Positions 43,972-56,412 of a stretch of DNA of 64,000 bases are shown here, one piece after another. The notes under the pieces are model-generated. The model worked only from the letters and a program-made list of their open reading frames with translations, ran no database searches and was not told where the DNA came from. Every line of letters begins with the position of its first letter. Position 1 is the first letter of the stretch. The DNA comes from Porites lobata. Lineage: Eukaryota; Cnidaria; Anthozoa; Scleractinia; Poritidae. The translations under genes were made by a program, and so were the position numbers. Location: assembly GCA_942486035.1 (NCBI GenBank), contig CALNXK010000328.1, positions 135,001 through 199,000 on the forward strand, in the 5' to 3' direction.

Positions 43972-45678
43972 GGGAACTTGGTTTTTATTGGTTATGGCTC
44001 GCAAGTCCGTTTTGAACGAAATAAATAGTTTCAGTCATAATTAATGAACATCATATAGGTGACCTTACAAGTTTGTATTATAAGAAAAATATAAGAGCCT
44101 TTTTACGCCGCGAACAGGATGAAATAGAAAACTTCACCGGCCTTTTCTCAAAAAAAGGGAATAGTCCCGCTTTAAAATTCTGCTCCCCAGAAAAAGCTAC
44201 AATGAAAATTATGTAAATTTATAGTTTAAATTCAATCAAATTTATTTAAATCGCTGCACTTCGTTCATTTGTGGCAAATAAATGCATATTGATTCTGAGG
44301 TATCCCCGGTTAGACAATTTGTGCAAAACTCCTCTACACCGCCACAAGTTTTCCGAGTGGTGCGCTGTTTCGGAGTGATTTTTATTTCACCAGGTTCTTT
44401 TCTTTAGTTGTGTTCGTCTCATCAGCTCAGCTTTATTATTTCTGTACTGTCTGCTAAAATGATCCGTTGAAAGATATGTCGAATAAAGCTTCAGTAGGAG
44501 GTCACGAAAGGAGATTCGCATTTCACCTCAAGTATGGTTTCAAGCTGTCAACGGTCCATGCTTGGCTGAATTTAAACAATGGCTTCCGGGTCAGATAGGG
44601 GAAAAATTTTCCCCCATATTTCGGTCGCTAAGGCTTGCGGCTTGCCATGCCCCCGGGGATACGCGTCAGTTTTTTTGTGTATTAAAACTAGTCTCAGTAG
44701 GGACGACGCAAAGAAAAATGAGCAGGATTTAATACAGGGAGCAGAGGGGTAGGCTTTGCACCACTCTGTTATCTAACATTTGCACGCCAGATTAAGCAAC
44801 TGTCAGGGTTTTAAACGCAGCCTTCTTCCGATGGAGGAGAAACAGTTGGATATCCCTCTTCCAGGGAAGGGTGGGACTACCGTAGGACATAGTTTCAAGT
44901 AGCACCCCTATGCCCAAACGTACATCAACTATTACCCCCTGGACGGCGACCCCGGAAAATCGTCTCCCCTCTCCCGTCCGCAATATCTGTTGACCAGATG
45001 TTTTCTTGCCTTGAGGCAGGGTGAATGTTCTGTGTTTCCCACTGTGAAGCCAAAACAATAGAATTAATAATCGCCTCACAGCTAATTAAAGATCATACTT
45101 AAAGAAAATTTGAAAATGTCAATAATCTTTGTTGATATTTTGAACTTCCTCTCATTTATAAACAAATACACATTGTTCTTTTTTTAGCTAGAATCAAGAG
45201 AGGATAAAGCTTTATGCTGTCTTGCTAGCGATACAACTATAGTTTCGCGCCCTGGCAAAGAAAACCTGAAAGAGGCAGTAATATTTGTCAGTATGAGTAT
45301 TTGACTAATGACTGGATAATAATGCAAAACGAAACTACAGAAACTAGTATGCTTAAACAGCTTGCGACGACTTTTTATCAAACTTTATTCGATTGTTCTG
45401 CCAAGAATACTCGAAAGCACGGTTTTGGACATAACAGGCGGAAAATAAGAACCCGCCTTCCCCCATGTTGATCAAGGATTTCACTGAATAGCGTGATTTG
45501 GCCTCCGATCCGCGCAGCTTCACTCCTTCAATATTTCGAAGGGGAGGGGGTACGAGGGGTTTCTATTTTATTTTATTTTGTCCAAGGGTATGGATAAGTT
45601 TAGTTTTTACTTGAGTTCGCGGACACGTAATTTGGCGAAATAGCAAAAAGACCAGTTTCTCGAGACTTAATAATAATG

Positions 45679-45706
<28 letters not shown>
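45679..45706 (+). repeat. Poly(A) tract of 28
   Basis: An uninterrupted run of A. It could be the 3' tail of a retroposed RNA, but the sequence upstream is not recognised. Confidence 0.8.
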
Positions 45707-45710
<4 letters not shown>

Positions 45711-46685
45711 TAGAAAATTTTCCGGGATGCAGTGCTTATGCAGGAGCTTACCATTTGACCTTTAGGAGGGCAGCTTTGAAAAGGGGGGATTGGGAAGGTG
45801 GCTGGGTTATTTGGCTTGGTCACGAGCATTTTCCCAATCCTATTTCTTCCTAATTTTTGGTTTTATATATGAGACTACTTTCATAATTACATATAAACCT
45901 CGTGCAAGTATTTTGATTTGTTCCAAGGCTAGTCTTCTCGCATGAGATTTTGATTTAATCTGTTTTCTCTTACTTGGCAGTTTTTTTGTTATTTGTCTAA
46001 GTGCATTTGCCCTCTCTTGACGTGGTTGCGTGTTCTCTTTCCTCGGCTGAACGCAGCGAATATAACTCAGGAATCGAGGGTTTTTCTTGGCCGTTTGCCT
46101 GATCTGTTGTACACTCTATTTGCCAAAGCAAAACCATCCAAATCGCCAAATGAAATTGAACACAAGGCAAGACCACACATTAGAGGTAAGAGTATGTTGA
46201 GGTTTCTTCGGCTGAAATTCAACATAAATAATTCATATAGAAAACACAAAAGAAATTAATTTTTATGACACGGCTGAACTTTACGTCCAATATTTTAGAC
46301 CAAAATAATCCCAAATCAAAATATTAGTGCAAGAATGAGTTGATCTTTATCAGAGATTTTGACGATGTTCGAAAAAAATCGCAGTCGTGTATCATCAGGT
46401 TTAAAAACTCTCGGCTTCGCCTGGAGTTTTGCTTCTCGTTTTTTAAAAAGTACTTTGAATCCATCGTAGTATTTAACTGAGTAGTACCAATCTGTTTTTA
46501 TTTCCATATATTCACTGATATATTTGTTGGTTCGATCAGTAAACATCGATGCCAAGTTAAATAGCAGACAGTCACATAAGTACACTGTATGTGTGGTTCC
46601 CCCAAAGAGCTTTTTTTAGTCTTTGCTGCTCTCGCCAGAAATCTTCCTTAGTAACTGTTTTATATAATTATACCTATGAAATTAT

Positions 46686-47127
46686 CCCGGGGGGGGTACT
46701 CCCTAATATGGGCTACATAGGTATGTGCGGCCCCAAAGGGTAGGGTTTTTCAGCCGTTTTGGTCATAAATTGGGTATCGATTTTGGCTATTTTGCCGCCA
46801 TTTTGGTCATAAATAGGGAAACGATTTTTGCACTGTAGTCTTGAATGCACTTTTTTAGAAGAAGCTATTTCCTTATCATGTCCCCCTAACCTAATAAAAG
46901 CAGATAAACATTGCCTTTAACATTGGTCTGAACTGGGGAAATAATTATAAGGCAGGTCTGAAACAGGGTATTGATTTAAGGGTCAGGTCATAAATAGGGT
47001 ATCAAATTTTTGGTTAGGTCATAAATAGGGTAGGGAAAATGGCAGATTTTGGTCATAAATAGGGTAAGGGTTTTGGGAAGCGGGCCGCACACCCCTACCC
47101 AATTTTTCTGCGAGTACCCCCCCCGGG
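46686..47127. mobile_element. hAT MITE of the CCCGGGGGGG family, copy 2
   Basis: Same family as 37051-37467, 442 bp, with its own exact 8-bp duplication GAAATTAT (46678-46685 and 47128-47135). Interior differs by an internal replacement. Confidence 0.88.
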
Positions 47128-50100
47128 GAAATTATGGCCCACTAGCACTGGGACAGGAATAAAATAGGGAAGGGGGAAGGTTCGAGGGAGGGGAGCGACG
47201 AGTGTGCTACTTAGGAGCTTTAGAAACGTTGGTAACGGCGTCGAGAACGGAGACAAAACAACAAAATACAACAAAAACAGTAAATTGATCCTTTTGAATA
47301 CGAAATGGCAATAAGGCAAGTCAACTATTTGCAACGTTGTCCCCAGGGCTGCCCGATATTTCAACTTCCGGTCATTTTCTTCCACCAATCAGAAGCCCTA
47401 TCTTTACCCGTCCAATCTCCTCGCGATTTCTCGGCCCTAGCGCGCCCAACCAAAACCGCCATGCTACGCAGGCTAGGAAAATGTCAGCTGTTTTCTCAGG
47501 CTAGACTGACGGGGGATATGTGCAGGAAATATAGATTTCCATGCTTGCAAAATCAAAATCTTCGCTGATCGATCTGAACAATCACACTGAAAAGCGAAAA
47601 GGGAGATCGCACTATTTATAGACACGTATAATATTAGATATAAACTGAACCAACGGGTGGCAATATCAAATACGTCCTGAATCTAAACAACTGTGCAATG
47701 AACCCAATAATCGATGTTTTTAAATGGTTGAAATATATTTCAAAATATGCAACTTCCTCACAGAGACCAACATGCTTCACAAAACCTGTCAATCATCCAG
47801 GTGCTTTTCAAAAATGACAAAGTTGAGTTGAAAATAATATTTGCGACATTTCAGGGCTAAAAAAAGTACGGCCGCGATCGAAGGTAAGTATAAATACTCC
47901 CACTGGCTTTATATTTGCCGTCGGTCTCTAGCTAGCTACCTTAGCCTGAACTAATGCTGCTGTAATCATCACTTTTTTGCCTCGCGTAAGTTGGTACAGC
48001 GACGCAGTAAAAGCTCGTCAAATCTATACGGTACCCGGGGGAGGTACTCAACGAAGTTTTATACGGGTCTCGAGGTCTAACTCCTTCATGTCTTTTATTG
48101 ATATCACCTCGGTTTTCCAGAGAAAGGTTTTATATATGTTATCCATTTAAAACTGTTACCTTTTTCTCACACCTACTAAAGAACCGGCGTTGTAAATGGC
48201 CCAATCCTTTCTTTTAAAATATGTCTATATCGCTAAAACAGGAACTTCAAGTGTCATCTGCATGGCCATAATAAAGATATGTCTGTGCATGTTCGAAACA
48301 CTTTTTGAAAAGTCTTTTTAAATACTGAAACGACAGATTAATTTCCCTACCCTTTCGTACATTTCAACTGGCAAAATACCCTCCCCCCCCCCCCTCGTGT
48401 ACGGTTCTATTAACTTGTAAACAGACTAACTTGCTCGGCGCTTAGGCAGCATACGGCAATTTTTTTTAGGTTGAGTGCGTTTTATCTTTATTGTATCGTC
48501 TAATCCATTACTTAGAAGATAGGGACTCGGAAGCTATGAATGAAACTAGTTGGTATGAGCCAAAATGAGTTTTCTGTTACTTTTTAAAGGATGGAATATC
48601 ATAGCGGGCTGGACGTCACCGGATACATCATATCAAAGCGGAAAATGGCGGATATAATAAGTTCTCGGCTGATAAGGACATAGGACGCAATTGCAAATAA
48701 TACTTGTTTGTTTTACTCATGGGTATTTTACGGTGTGAAAACGGTCTCAGCACAGCAACGGAGAAGTACCTTTAATTTTGAGGCTTTAAGTTTCCTAGGG
48801 GAGATGGGAGAGGGGATTTTAGAGGATTTTTCCTTAAAAACGCCGGGTACTCAAGCTAAAAATACTTCATACACTAATTTCTTTCATGTGATCCGGCTCG
48901 GATATTTCGATTATTCATCAAAATTGCATCGTAATGTAAAACTTAATATGCATAGAATCAGAGTATAAAAAAGTAGGGCTTCAATCATCGAAAGCTTGTC
49001 AACAATTTTCTTTTAATATATCAAAAGTTTGTCCAATTTCTTTGTCCGTCCTTGAAGGTTGTTTACTCATAAATGCACATTTTGTTGCAAAACAACTGAT
49101 CTACTAGCAAGTTCTTTCTATATATCCTGTCATTTGAAAGACTCTGTTCTGCGCAGCTATGACAGTGGGGCTTGTAATTTATAAATTTCACGTATTTTTC
49201 CTGAACAAAGCGACCACCTGCCCTTTTGTTCGACAGCTGCGAGATACTGTGGAATGGGAAGAGTGGGGGGGGGGGGTGGGAGCGATGGGCTGGGGTGGTT
49301 GGGGGTTTTGAATTCAGTTAAAAATATGGCTGAGTGATATTTTCGCCGGATTCATTTTTTTGGCAGTACATTACAATCATGATTCATCGCTCTTTTTTGC
49401 CGATTTGATTTAATCCACTGGGATTTAATCCTCCAGCAGCAGTTCAGATTTCCCAAAATGCCTTGTTACTCCGCTGGTATCTGCGTCGAGTTCAGACGCT
49501 TCCGGTATTTAGGCGTCAGTGAGAACGCTGAAGTCGCTCAGCGTAACCACAGTGTTAATTTCGAACTTAACCGTTCATAGATCCTTTCCGCCGAGCTTGC
49601 ATGCTGTTGGCATCGAAGTTGGACGACTAAGAAGTTATTTGTCGACTACAATAGCGGTAAGCATTTCTTCCTGCTTTATAAGTTACTTAAGCCCTTCGAG
49701 TTCAGTAAAGTCAACATGCTTTTACAAGCCGATTTGTAGTATACCTATACTACCTATACCCTATTTCTTTGCTTTATGGACATAGGTTATGATGGTTCTG
49801 ATGCCAGCTTTTGGCGATATTGTTCTTTAAACAATCGATCGAGTAAAACATGCGGTTGCGTGATGCAAGTAATATCGCCGGGAGGTTTTTGACGTAACAG
49901 CTGAACATCTTGTTGTTATAGTGAAGCGGGAGCGAAAAAATTCACCCGCATTTTATATAAGGTCATCGTATTAATATTTGGAGGAATTGAGTTATGCTTT
50001 CCCTTATTTTTAGCTGCAAACATGAGATGCATTTGTTGCTGATTTATGTAGAATATTTTTGGGAATATAAAAGTGTTCCATATGGTAACACAACACACAA

Positions 50101-50466
50101 CAGACACGCGTTGTAATCATGATCTCGCCTGTGCATGTAAAGCCATAGCATTTCAGACTTGCTTTACTCTTGTGATCAACTGACCGAGAGATTGTTTTAA
50201 CATTGATAAAGCTAGCACAGCGTGAAAAAAACAACTAGTGGTAATAACTAGATGATTGAGACCTTCCAAGGTTCTGATGCCTTTTTGTCGCTCATTTTCC
50301 AACCCACCTGTCGCCTATTTGGCTAGAGACAAAAAAAAATAATGTCGCTGTCGTTTTTTCTCTACAATACAAATGTTCCCTAAACGTAGTTAATTTTTGC
50401 GTCCTGTAATTTTGATTAATTTAAATAGTAAGCACCCGTAAAAACCTCCTTCTTTTCTTTAGCTTC
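47128..50466. other. Gene-poor interval with MITE remnants
   Basis: 47335-47510 carries partial ends of two MITE families (CCCCAGGG and CTGAGAAAACAG). A G-rich run at 49264-49312 could form a quadruplex. No gene recognised. Confidence 0.5.
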
Positions 50467-51052
50467 CGGTCAGTGTAAAAGGAGAGTGCGGACTGCGGAC
50501 TGCGGACTGAAGACTGCGGACCAGGGGTAAAATGCAGACTTAAATGTCTGTGTACTTTAAATTACCATACTTTCATAGAACGTCATCCAAATCTTCTGCA
50601 GAACATCGTTCTCTGTTGTTGGAATGATTTACTCCCTTTTTACCGCCATTATCCCTTCTGTACGGGTATTTTGGGTCAGCAGCTTTTATTTAAGCATCAA
50701 CATTGTGGTGTTGTACCAATTCATGGTGTATCGAAATTTGAAGCGTAAGGTTTGTCGGATGGAAAAAAGGTTAAAGATTGCGATTGTTTTGGGCCGTCGA
50801 CGATGTTCCAGAGAAGGAAGTAATGAATTTGTGAAAGCAGATGTCAAGTAAAATGATCGTTTACTTGTATTTGCAGGAGTTTTTCCCCTATAAACCTTTC
50901 CACGACTGCAGTTTATACTCGGTCTGCATTTTGCACCCACCTTAATGTGTTTTACTCTCAGTCTGCAGTCTGTATTAATTTTTTTTCACTCAGTCTGAAT
51001 TTTACCGCTGGTCTGCAGTCTGCAGTCCACAGTCTATATTTTACACTGACCG
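50467..51052. mobile_element. TIR element carrying GCGGACT tandem units
   Basis: Ends CGGTCAGTGTAAAA and TTTTACACTGACCG. Subterminal zones repeat GCGGACT / AGTCTGC several times. The interior is AT-rich with no recognisable transposase. Confidence 0.7.
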
Positions 51053-51614
51053 CTTAAGTTTCTAATGACTCTAATGGCTTGAGTGTAAAGTTACAAAAGG
51101 CTATAAAGGCTTGACACCAATGAACATGGCTGACTAGCGTCACAAGCACATGCATGTGTCAACCTTTAATGTACCCCAAAATAAAAGGCAATAAGACACT
51201 CAATGTATGACCAGTTTTGAATAATGGTTTGTTTAATGATTTAATATCTTAATTTGTACTCAAGAAATAGTAACGCCAACAGAAGATTTAGAGTCACGAT
51301 GGCCTGGTTGGTCATGTCGCTGTCAATATAACAAATGGAAAAGTTGTCACTTTGTCAAAATTAAAACTGGATAATGTCACTGTCACAAATTGTTGCTTTT
51401 TTTCTGTAAGTTTCTGTCGGCCGTTGGCTTTTTGGAACAAGATTGCCCCTACATTTTTCGCAATTATTTTGGAGCAATGTCGCTTGTCACCAACCTCATA
51501 ATTAATATGAAACACATGGTCTAACCTGCTGTCAATCTGTGTTATTCAACTGGTTCGCCACATAACTAAGTATTAACCACAAAATTTTTATAAATAACAG
51601 CTGTTTCGCCACAA

Positions 51615-51955
51615 ACGGTAAAATTCCGAAAATAAGCCCCGGGGTTTGTATTTTTCAAAGGCCCTTTTTGAGGGGCTTATTTTTGGATGGGCTAGATCAT
51701 ATTCGGAGAGGCTTATCTATGGAGGGATATTTGTGTTTCAAAATCGATTGGGCTAGCCTTATAGTTGGAAGTAAATTTACCGTTTTAGCTTTGTTTTACT
51801 TTGTATTTGAGGGCAATTTTCCAAGAACAACCCCCCGGGGTGCTTATACTTGGAGGGGCGATTTAACGGAGGGTTTTTTGCATTACCGGTTTGGGGGGCG
51901 TAATATATTTGGAGGGGCTTATACATGGAGGGGCTTATTTTCGGAATTTTACAGT
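51615..51955. mobile_element. MITE of the GGGGCTTAT family, copy 2
   Basis: Same family as 12408-12724. A host segment, AACTAAGTATTAACCACA, occurs just outside both ends (about 51563 and 51957), as if target sequence had been duplicated. Confidence 0.8.
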
Positions 51956-52139
51956 AACTTAGTATTAACCACATAATTTTTAAAAATTTAATAGTCAGAA
52001 TGAATCAGTCACATAAAAAAAGTCAGTGTCTTGTGAATGTAGAGGGTTCAATATATCGAGATGCCTACACTTATATATAACTTCACAGGATTTACAACAA
52101 TGCAGTGCATTTTGGTGGGAAAATGTCACAACTCAAAAA

Positions 52140-52350
52140 GGGAATCTTGATTCTGGAGTCCGCAAATTTTTGCCTATGGAATTGGGAATTTGAAAATGTT
52201 TGTTTGGGAAATCTGGAATACAGCTCAAGGAATCCGGAATCCTACTAACGATTAGAATCCAGAATCCAAGTTTGACTTGCAGGAAATTCTGGTATCCAGT
52301 AATTGGAATCTGGAATCCACTACATGGAATCCAGAAATCCAAGACTGTCT
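52140..52350. repeat. Degenerate GGAATCC-type repeat
   Basis: Many TGGAATCC/CTGGAATC words in imperfect tandem; same type at 36290-36480. Confidence 0.55.
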
Positions 52351-52887
52351 CGAATTCCCCTACATGGGGTGACAAATATATAACTGTCTCTTGTTGAAAT
52401 TATCATCATTGACTGTTAGTCTCCAAGTTCCAGTGTCAGTGACACATCCCCACCCAGAGTACCCCCTCTCTCCCCTCTCTCAAAGTGCTCAGCAAGGAGG
52501 GGTGATTTCATATCAGGGTTGTTTTCATGTGTATTAGAGAAAGACCCTTAGTTGTTTGTATCAAGGTGGCCCATTCAGATGCCTTTGCACCTGATATCAA
52601 TTAAGGCCCTGAGAGCTTAAGCAAAGTTTTTTTTGAGCACCCAACATCAACCAGAAGTGTAAAGGCCTTTTCCCCTAATAATTACATTGATGCTACCACT
52701 TGTCCACCCAAGAATGCCAAAAGCTCACTTCTGGTTGATATGCATCATTCAAAAACGTCTTTACTTAAGCTCCTTAACATCATCATTTTCATTGTGAATC
52801 TTATAATATCCTGCCCGGCCTATAGATGGAGAAGCGTAAGGTACTCTTAAGTACAAGTAATGTTATTCCTTTTCATTTTCCAGGAAG

Positions 52888-55485
52888 ATGTGGTCTTATT
52901 ACTACCGTGGTCTATTCTCGCTTGTAGTCATGGCAACTTTAAGCACAGTACTGACCAGTCAATCCCCTCTTTATGTTAAATGTAGTTTTGGTGAATTATA
53001 TTACCAAAGAAATACTACGGTCAAAATAAATGGAACACTAACGCCAGAATTTAGCAATGCAAGAAGCTGTCTTGTCGAGCCTAATATTACATCTGCAATC
53101 ATTCGTGTGACTCTAGAAGGGCTGAATATGTCGAGTGATGTGCGTGCCCTTTATTCTGTGGTTCTTGAAAACTTGAATGTTCTGTTTGTGGGTGAAGCTT
53201 TTAATCTTAGCAATAAACAGCAGTACCATTTTCATGTGTGCCCTTCTGAACAATCAAGAACAAACAGTCTTGATGTTTTATTCTTTGGAAAGCCCGTCAA
53301 TGAGTCATTTGCCGTGGAAATTGATCTGGATGATTCTGTGTTAGATCTTGGTGAAAAAGAAGACATGTCTGTTCCCTCTTATGGTTTGGCAATAGTCAAA
53401 GCATTTGACATTAAAGAAGAGCATTTGTCCAGCTTAATTCAGATTACAGTGTCCTCTGAAGAGCCTGATATTGAATGTCTCCTTGTGGTGTCTCAAAGCT
53501 GCTTGTGGGCACAAAATCAAGGACTTGCCAAGGTGCAAAGTAGCAAGGAATCCCTCCAACTTACTTTCACAAAATCTGGTCGTATCACTTTGTCGCAGTT
53601 TTCACTTCCCAGGATTGCAAAAGGCCGGTGGTATATTGGAATAAGAAGGAACATTGATGTGGAAGGTCCTTCTGTCAACAAGAATAAGGAAGTCAGTGTG
53701 ACTGTCACGAAAGGTATCATGCCCAGTAAGATTCGTCCTACTCTTTATATGTGCTTGATTGCCATTTTCGGTGGCATTGCAATAGCTGCCTTTGCTCATT
53801 TCTACCTCAATTCTGACTTTGACCATTGTAAACCTCCATATCATTTGGAAGAAGCTAATGAGCGAAACCGATTACCCAGTAGAGGCATTGTAGGTTATGT
53901 ACCTGAGCCGATACCGCGATTGACATTTCCACTGAAGCAATGGGTTAGAGTCATCTTTGTCGCCTGGTTTGGACGAGGTATAAAAACATACCCTTACCTG
54001 ACTGGTGTACTGGCTATAAGTTTCATGGTGGGTTCATCCCAGTTTGTTATTGCGCGTTGGTCCAACATGATCGAAGAAGGTGACCGTGATCTTTGCTACT
54101 ACAATGAACTCTGCTACCGACCAGTTGCCATTGCTGATATGCCATCCAACTTTATGCTCAGCAATGTCCCGTATGTTATTCATGGCATCTTCCTTGCTTT
54201 GTCCTTCTCTTTCAGAGAAGCCATTGCATTCGAGGCCAGTCAATCAGAGAACAGATACAATCTGCAAAACGCTGGTCGCAAGCGATTTGTCCCATATGAT
54301 TATTCCATAGCCTATGCACTTTCTTGGGCATTGGTGTTTGAGGGTCTGTTCTCAGCTACATATCATCTGTGCCCATCCCGTCTCACATTTCAGTTTGACA
54401 CCGCCTTTATGTTCATCATCTCCGGATTGGTGGTGATTGCACTATACAACTGCCGAGTGAGAAGCTTAAACTACATAGAAACACAAGGCAACACCACAAA
54501 ACCCCCAAGTGAGACAACAATCCAGGCTCCAAAATACTTCTTGTTCTTTGTGGCTCCCTTGCTAGTATTCAACTATGTTGGCTCAATAAGGGACACCACT
54601 GGCCTTCCGCCTTTCTTTGAAGTTTGTTACTGGATTGCATTGGTGCTGTGGTTGACTCTCATGTACTTTTGGACTTTCCAGAAAGTAGGTGTGCCTTGTT
54701 ATTGGAAGTGGTGTGGCGAAGATGACAACTGTCACAGTGTGGAGGCAATTGTGAAATGGGCGTGGTTACTCATGTTCCCTCTTTGCCTATTGGTCATTGG
54801 TTTTAAGCAGGAGAAGGATTGGTCCCAGTTTTTTCTGTTTTCTTGTGTGGCTGCGGTGGCATTAAGTATTCTGGGTTTGTTGAGCTTTGACACAGCATCA
54901 ACCTTGAAGAGGCAGAGCACATCTAGTAATGGCGATTTTTGGGGCGGAATAAAACAGTTTTGTCATCCAAGCTGGATCTGTAAACTACTTTGGCGCAACT
55001 GGCATCGTGTACTGTATATGATTGGGACTTTCCTCTTTTGGGTATTTGCCATGTACTTCTTCAAGATAAAATCCACCACGCGTAAGGTTGAAGCTCCAAG
55101 CTATTCCCGCACCAAGAATGAAGAGTGTGTCCTGTGGGACTTCTTTGACTACCACGACATCTGGCACATGCTATCGTCGTTTGCACTCTTCATGAGTGGC
55201 TACCTTCTCATCTATGTAACCAGGAAAGTAGAAATCTACTTTTGGGTGGCGACCATGTACTGGATGGATAGACAAAAGGGAAGACAAAGACAAGCGAATG
55301 GATATGAGGGTAGTGGCGAGGAGATACAGAACGTTGTCATACATCCGACTCAAGACGATGATATATTGCTTGAAGGTAAGAAAGACGAAAATGGAATTAA
55401 CTTAGAGCAAAAGAGGCCATTGAACAATGTTTTAGAAAGATACGCAGCTCATACTAACGATTATGCTAATATTTCTTATGTGTGA
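52888..55485 (+). CDS. SIDT: SID-1/SIDT family transmembrane protein (865 aa, single coding exon)
   Basis: One open frame of 865 codons. A signal peptide (about 1-25) leads a glycosylated beta-rich ectodomain (to about 280), followed by about 11 membrane segments, starting near residues 284-306. Family marks seen: FELCYYN-type DLCYYNELCYRPV, the S489-x3-H493 pair in SATYHLCP, D504 in FQFDTAF, and H756-x3-H760 in HDIWH. These are the Ser/His/Asp/His set of the zinc site shared with the CREST hydrolase superfamily, so the site looks intact. Known members (C. elegans SID-1, mammalian SIDT1/2) move dsRNA across membranes, and also bind cholesterol. The ATG follows a good acceptor (ttttccag at about 52875-52884), so a 5' UTR intron is likely, but the coding region has none. 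A poly(A) signal AATAAA lies at 55865-55870. Vertebrate SIDT genes have many introns, so the single exon suggests intron loss or an old retrocopy. Whether it is SIDT1- or SIDT2-like cannot be told. Confidence 0.95.
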   Translation: MWSYYYRGLFSLVVMATLSTVLTSQSPLYVKCSFGELYYQRNTTVKINGTLTPEFSNARSCLVEPNITSAIIRVTLEGLNMSSDVRALYSVVLENLNVLFVGEAFNLSNKQQYHFHVCPSEQSRTNSLDVLFFGKPVNESFAVEIDLDDSVLDLGEKEDMSVPSYGLAIVKAFDIKEEHLSSLIQITVSSEEPDIECLLVVSQSCLWAQNQGLAKVQSSKESLQLTFTKSGRITLSQFSLPRIAKGRWYIGIRRNIDVEGPSVNKNKEVSVTVTKGIMPSKIRPTLYMCLIAIFGGIAIAAFAHFYLNSDFDHCKPPYHLEEANERNRLPSRGIVGYVPEPIPRLTFPLKQWVRVIFVAWFGRGIKTYPYLTGVLAISFMVGSSQFVIARWSNMIEEGDRDLCYYNELCYRPVAIADMPSNFMLSNVPYVIHGIFLALSFSFREAIAFEASQSENRYNLQNAGRKRFVPYDYSIAYALSWALVFEGLFSATYHLCPSRLTFQFDTAFMFIISGLVVIALYNCRVRSLNYIETQGNTTKPPSETTIQAPKYFLFFVAPLLVFNYVGSIRDTTGLPPFFEVCYWIALVLWLTLMYFWTFQKVGVPCYWKWCGEDDNCHSVEAIVKWAWLLMFPLCLLVIGFKQEKDWSQFFLFSCVAAVALSILGLLSFDTASTLKRQSTSSNGDFWGGIKQFCHPSWICKLLWRNWHRVLYMIGTFLFWVFAMYFFKIKSTTRKVEAPSYSRTKNEECVLWDFFDYHDIWHMLSSFALFMSGYLLIYVTRKVEIYFWVATMYWMDRQKGRQRQANGYEGSGEEIQNVVIHPTQDDDILLEGKKDENGINLEQKRPLNNVLERYAAHTNDYANISYV

Positions 55486-55515
55486 TCTAATAACTCAAGT
55501 CTCTCTTTGCTACAT

Positions 55516-55813
55516 TTAAGGTAGCCTGAGAAAACAGCCGACATTTGGCGACACCTTCACTGGTTTCCCCGCGAAATGACGTCTGAGAAACGAGTGCAGA
55601 AATTCCATACTGATGAAGTGTCACTACCCAGTTTTGGGTGGCACTCTTGATTGGCTGCAGCAAATTTCTCTCACGGCACAACCAATCAGAAACACTACCA
55701 AGATCTGGGTAGTGACACGTCATCAGTATGGAATTTCTGTGCTTGTTTCTCAGACGTCATTTCGCGGGGAAACCAGTGGTGGCGTCGCTAAATGTCGACT
55801 GTTTTCTAAGGCT
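55516..55813. mobile_element. Inverted-repeat MITE in the presumed 3' UTR of SIDT
   Basis: Arms of about 120 bp: GTAGCCTGAGAAAACAGCCG at the left is mirrored at the right, through TTTCCCCGCGAAATGACGTC. It begins 31 bp after the SIDT stop and ends before the AATAAA at 55865. Related end sequence occurs at 47464-47506. Confidence 0.85.
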
Positions 55814-55864
55814 ACATTTACATGTAAGTATAACTATACACTGATCGACAATGAGTTTATTTTA

Positions 55865-55870
55865 ATAAAG
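55865..55870 (+). terminator. Poly(A) signal of SIDT
   Basis: AATAAA 380 bp after the stop; first such signal on the plus strand downstream of the gene. Confidence 0.55.
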
Positions 55871-56105
55871 TAAATACTGGTCTCACTGTGTTAACTTTTC
55901 TAATGTGTATTCAGTTGAAAAGAAGTTTCATTACAAGTTTTATGGATTTGGTTCAAGTGGGAACTCGAGTTAACGGACAATATTTGAAACAACAATCATG
56001 AAGTAATAGCCATAATTAATCTTAAATTTTTCCTCTGAAAATGTTTATCTCTGACGTTATTACTAACTTTTATCTTTTTTATGACGTTAATACGTATCAC
56101 TGATA

Positions 56106-56412
56106 AATACCGTATTTATTGGATTAAACGCCGCCCTGGAATAGAGCGTTTTGACATGACGCCACATCCGGTATTTTGGTATCGCTAAACAATAAACCTG
56201 TTGCCATGGTGATGTTGGAGTAGCAAACCAGTTCTGTGGTAGTTGCACCTTTTTCTTATGTGAAAACGTTCTTTTGTCCTAATAAATTCACAAAGCTGCT
56301 GGCCACGCGAGTGAAAACGCTCTGTAAACGCCGCCGTTGAATATGCGCCTTACCCAATCATACACCAGGGTGAAGAGAGAACCCCCGCGGCGTTTAATGG
56401 AATAAATACGAT
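56106..56412. mobile_element. MITE with CGTATTTATTGGATTAAACG ends
   Basis: Left CCGTATTTATTGGATTAAAC and right GTTTAATGGAATAAATACG are inverted; GC-rich interior. Confidence 0.65.

Larger units (their letters stand above)
41018..46677. other. Gene-poor interval
   Basis: No coding exon with domain or splice support on either strand. Contains an ATTC microsatellite (about 41403-41423), the stem-loop repeats at 43.6-44.0 kb and a poly(A) tract. Confidence 0.5.

Noticed and set aside
45993..46259. 88-residue plus-strand ORF as a gene
   Set aside because: No domain, signal peptide or splice context; probably chance or old repeat.
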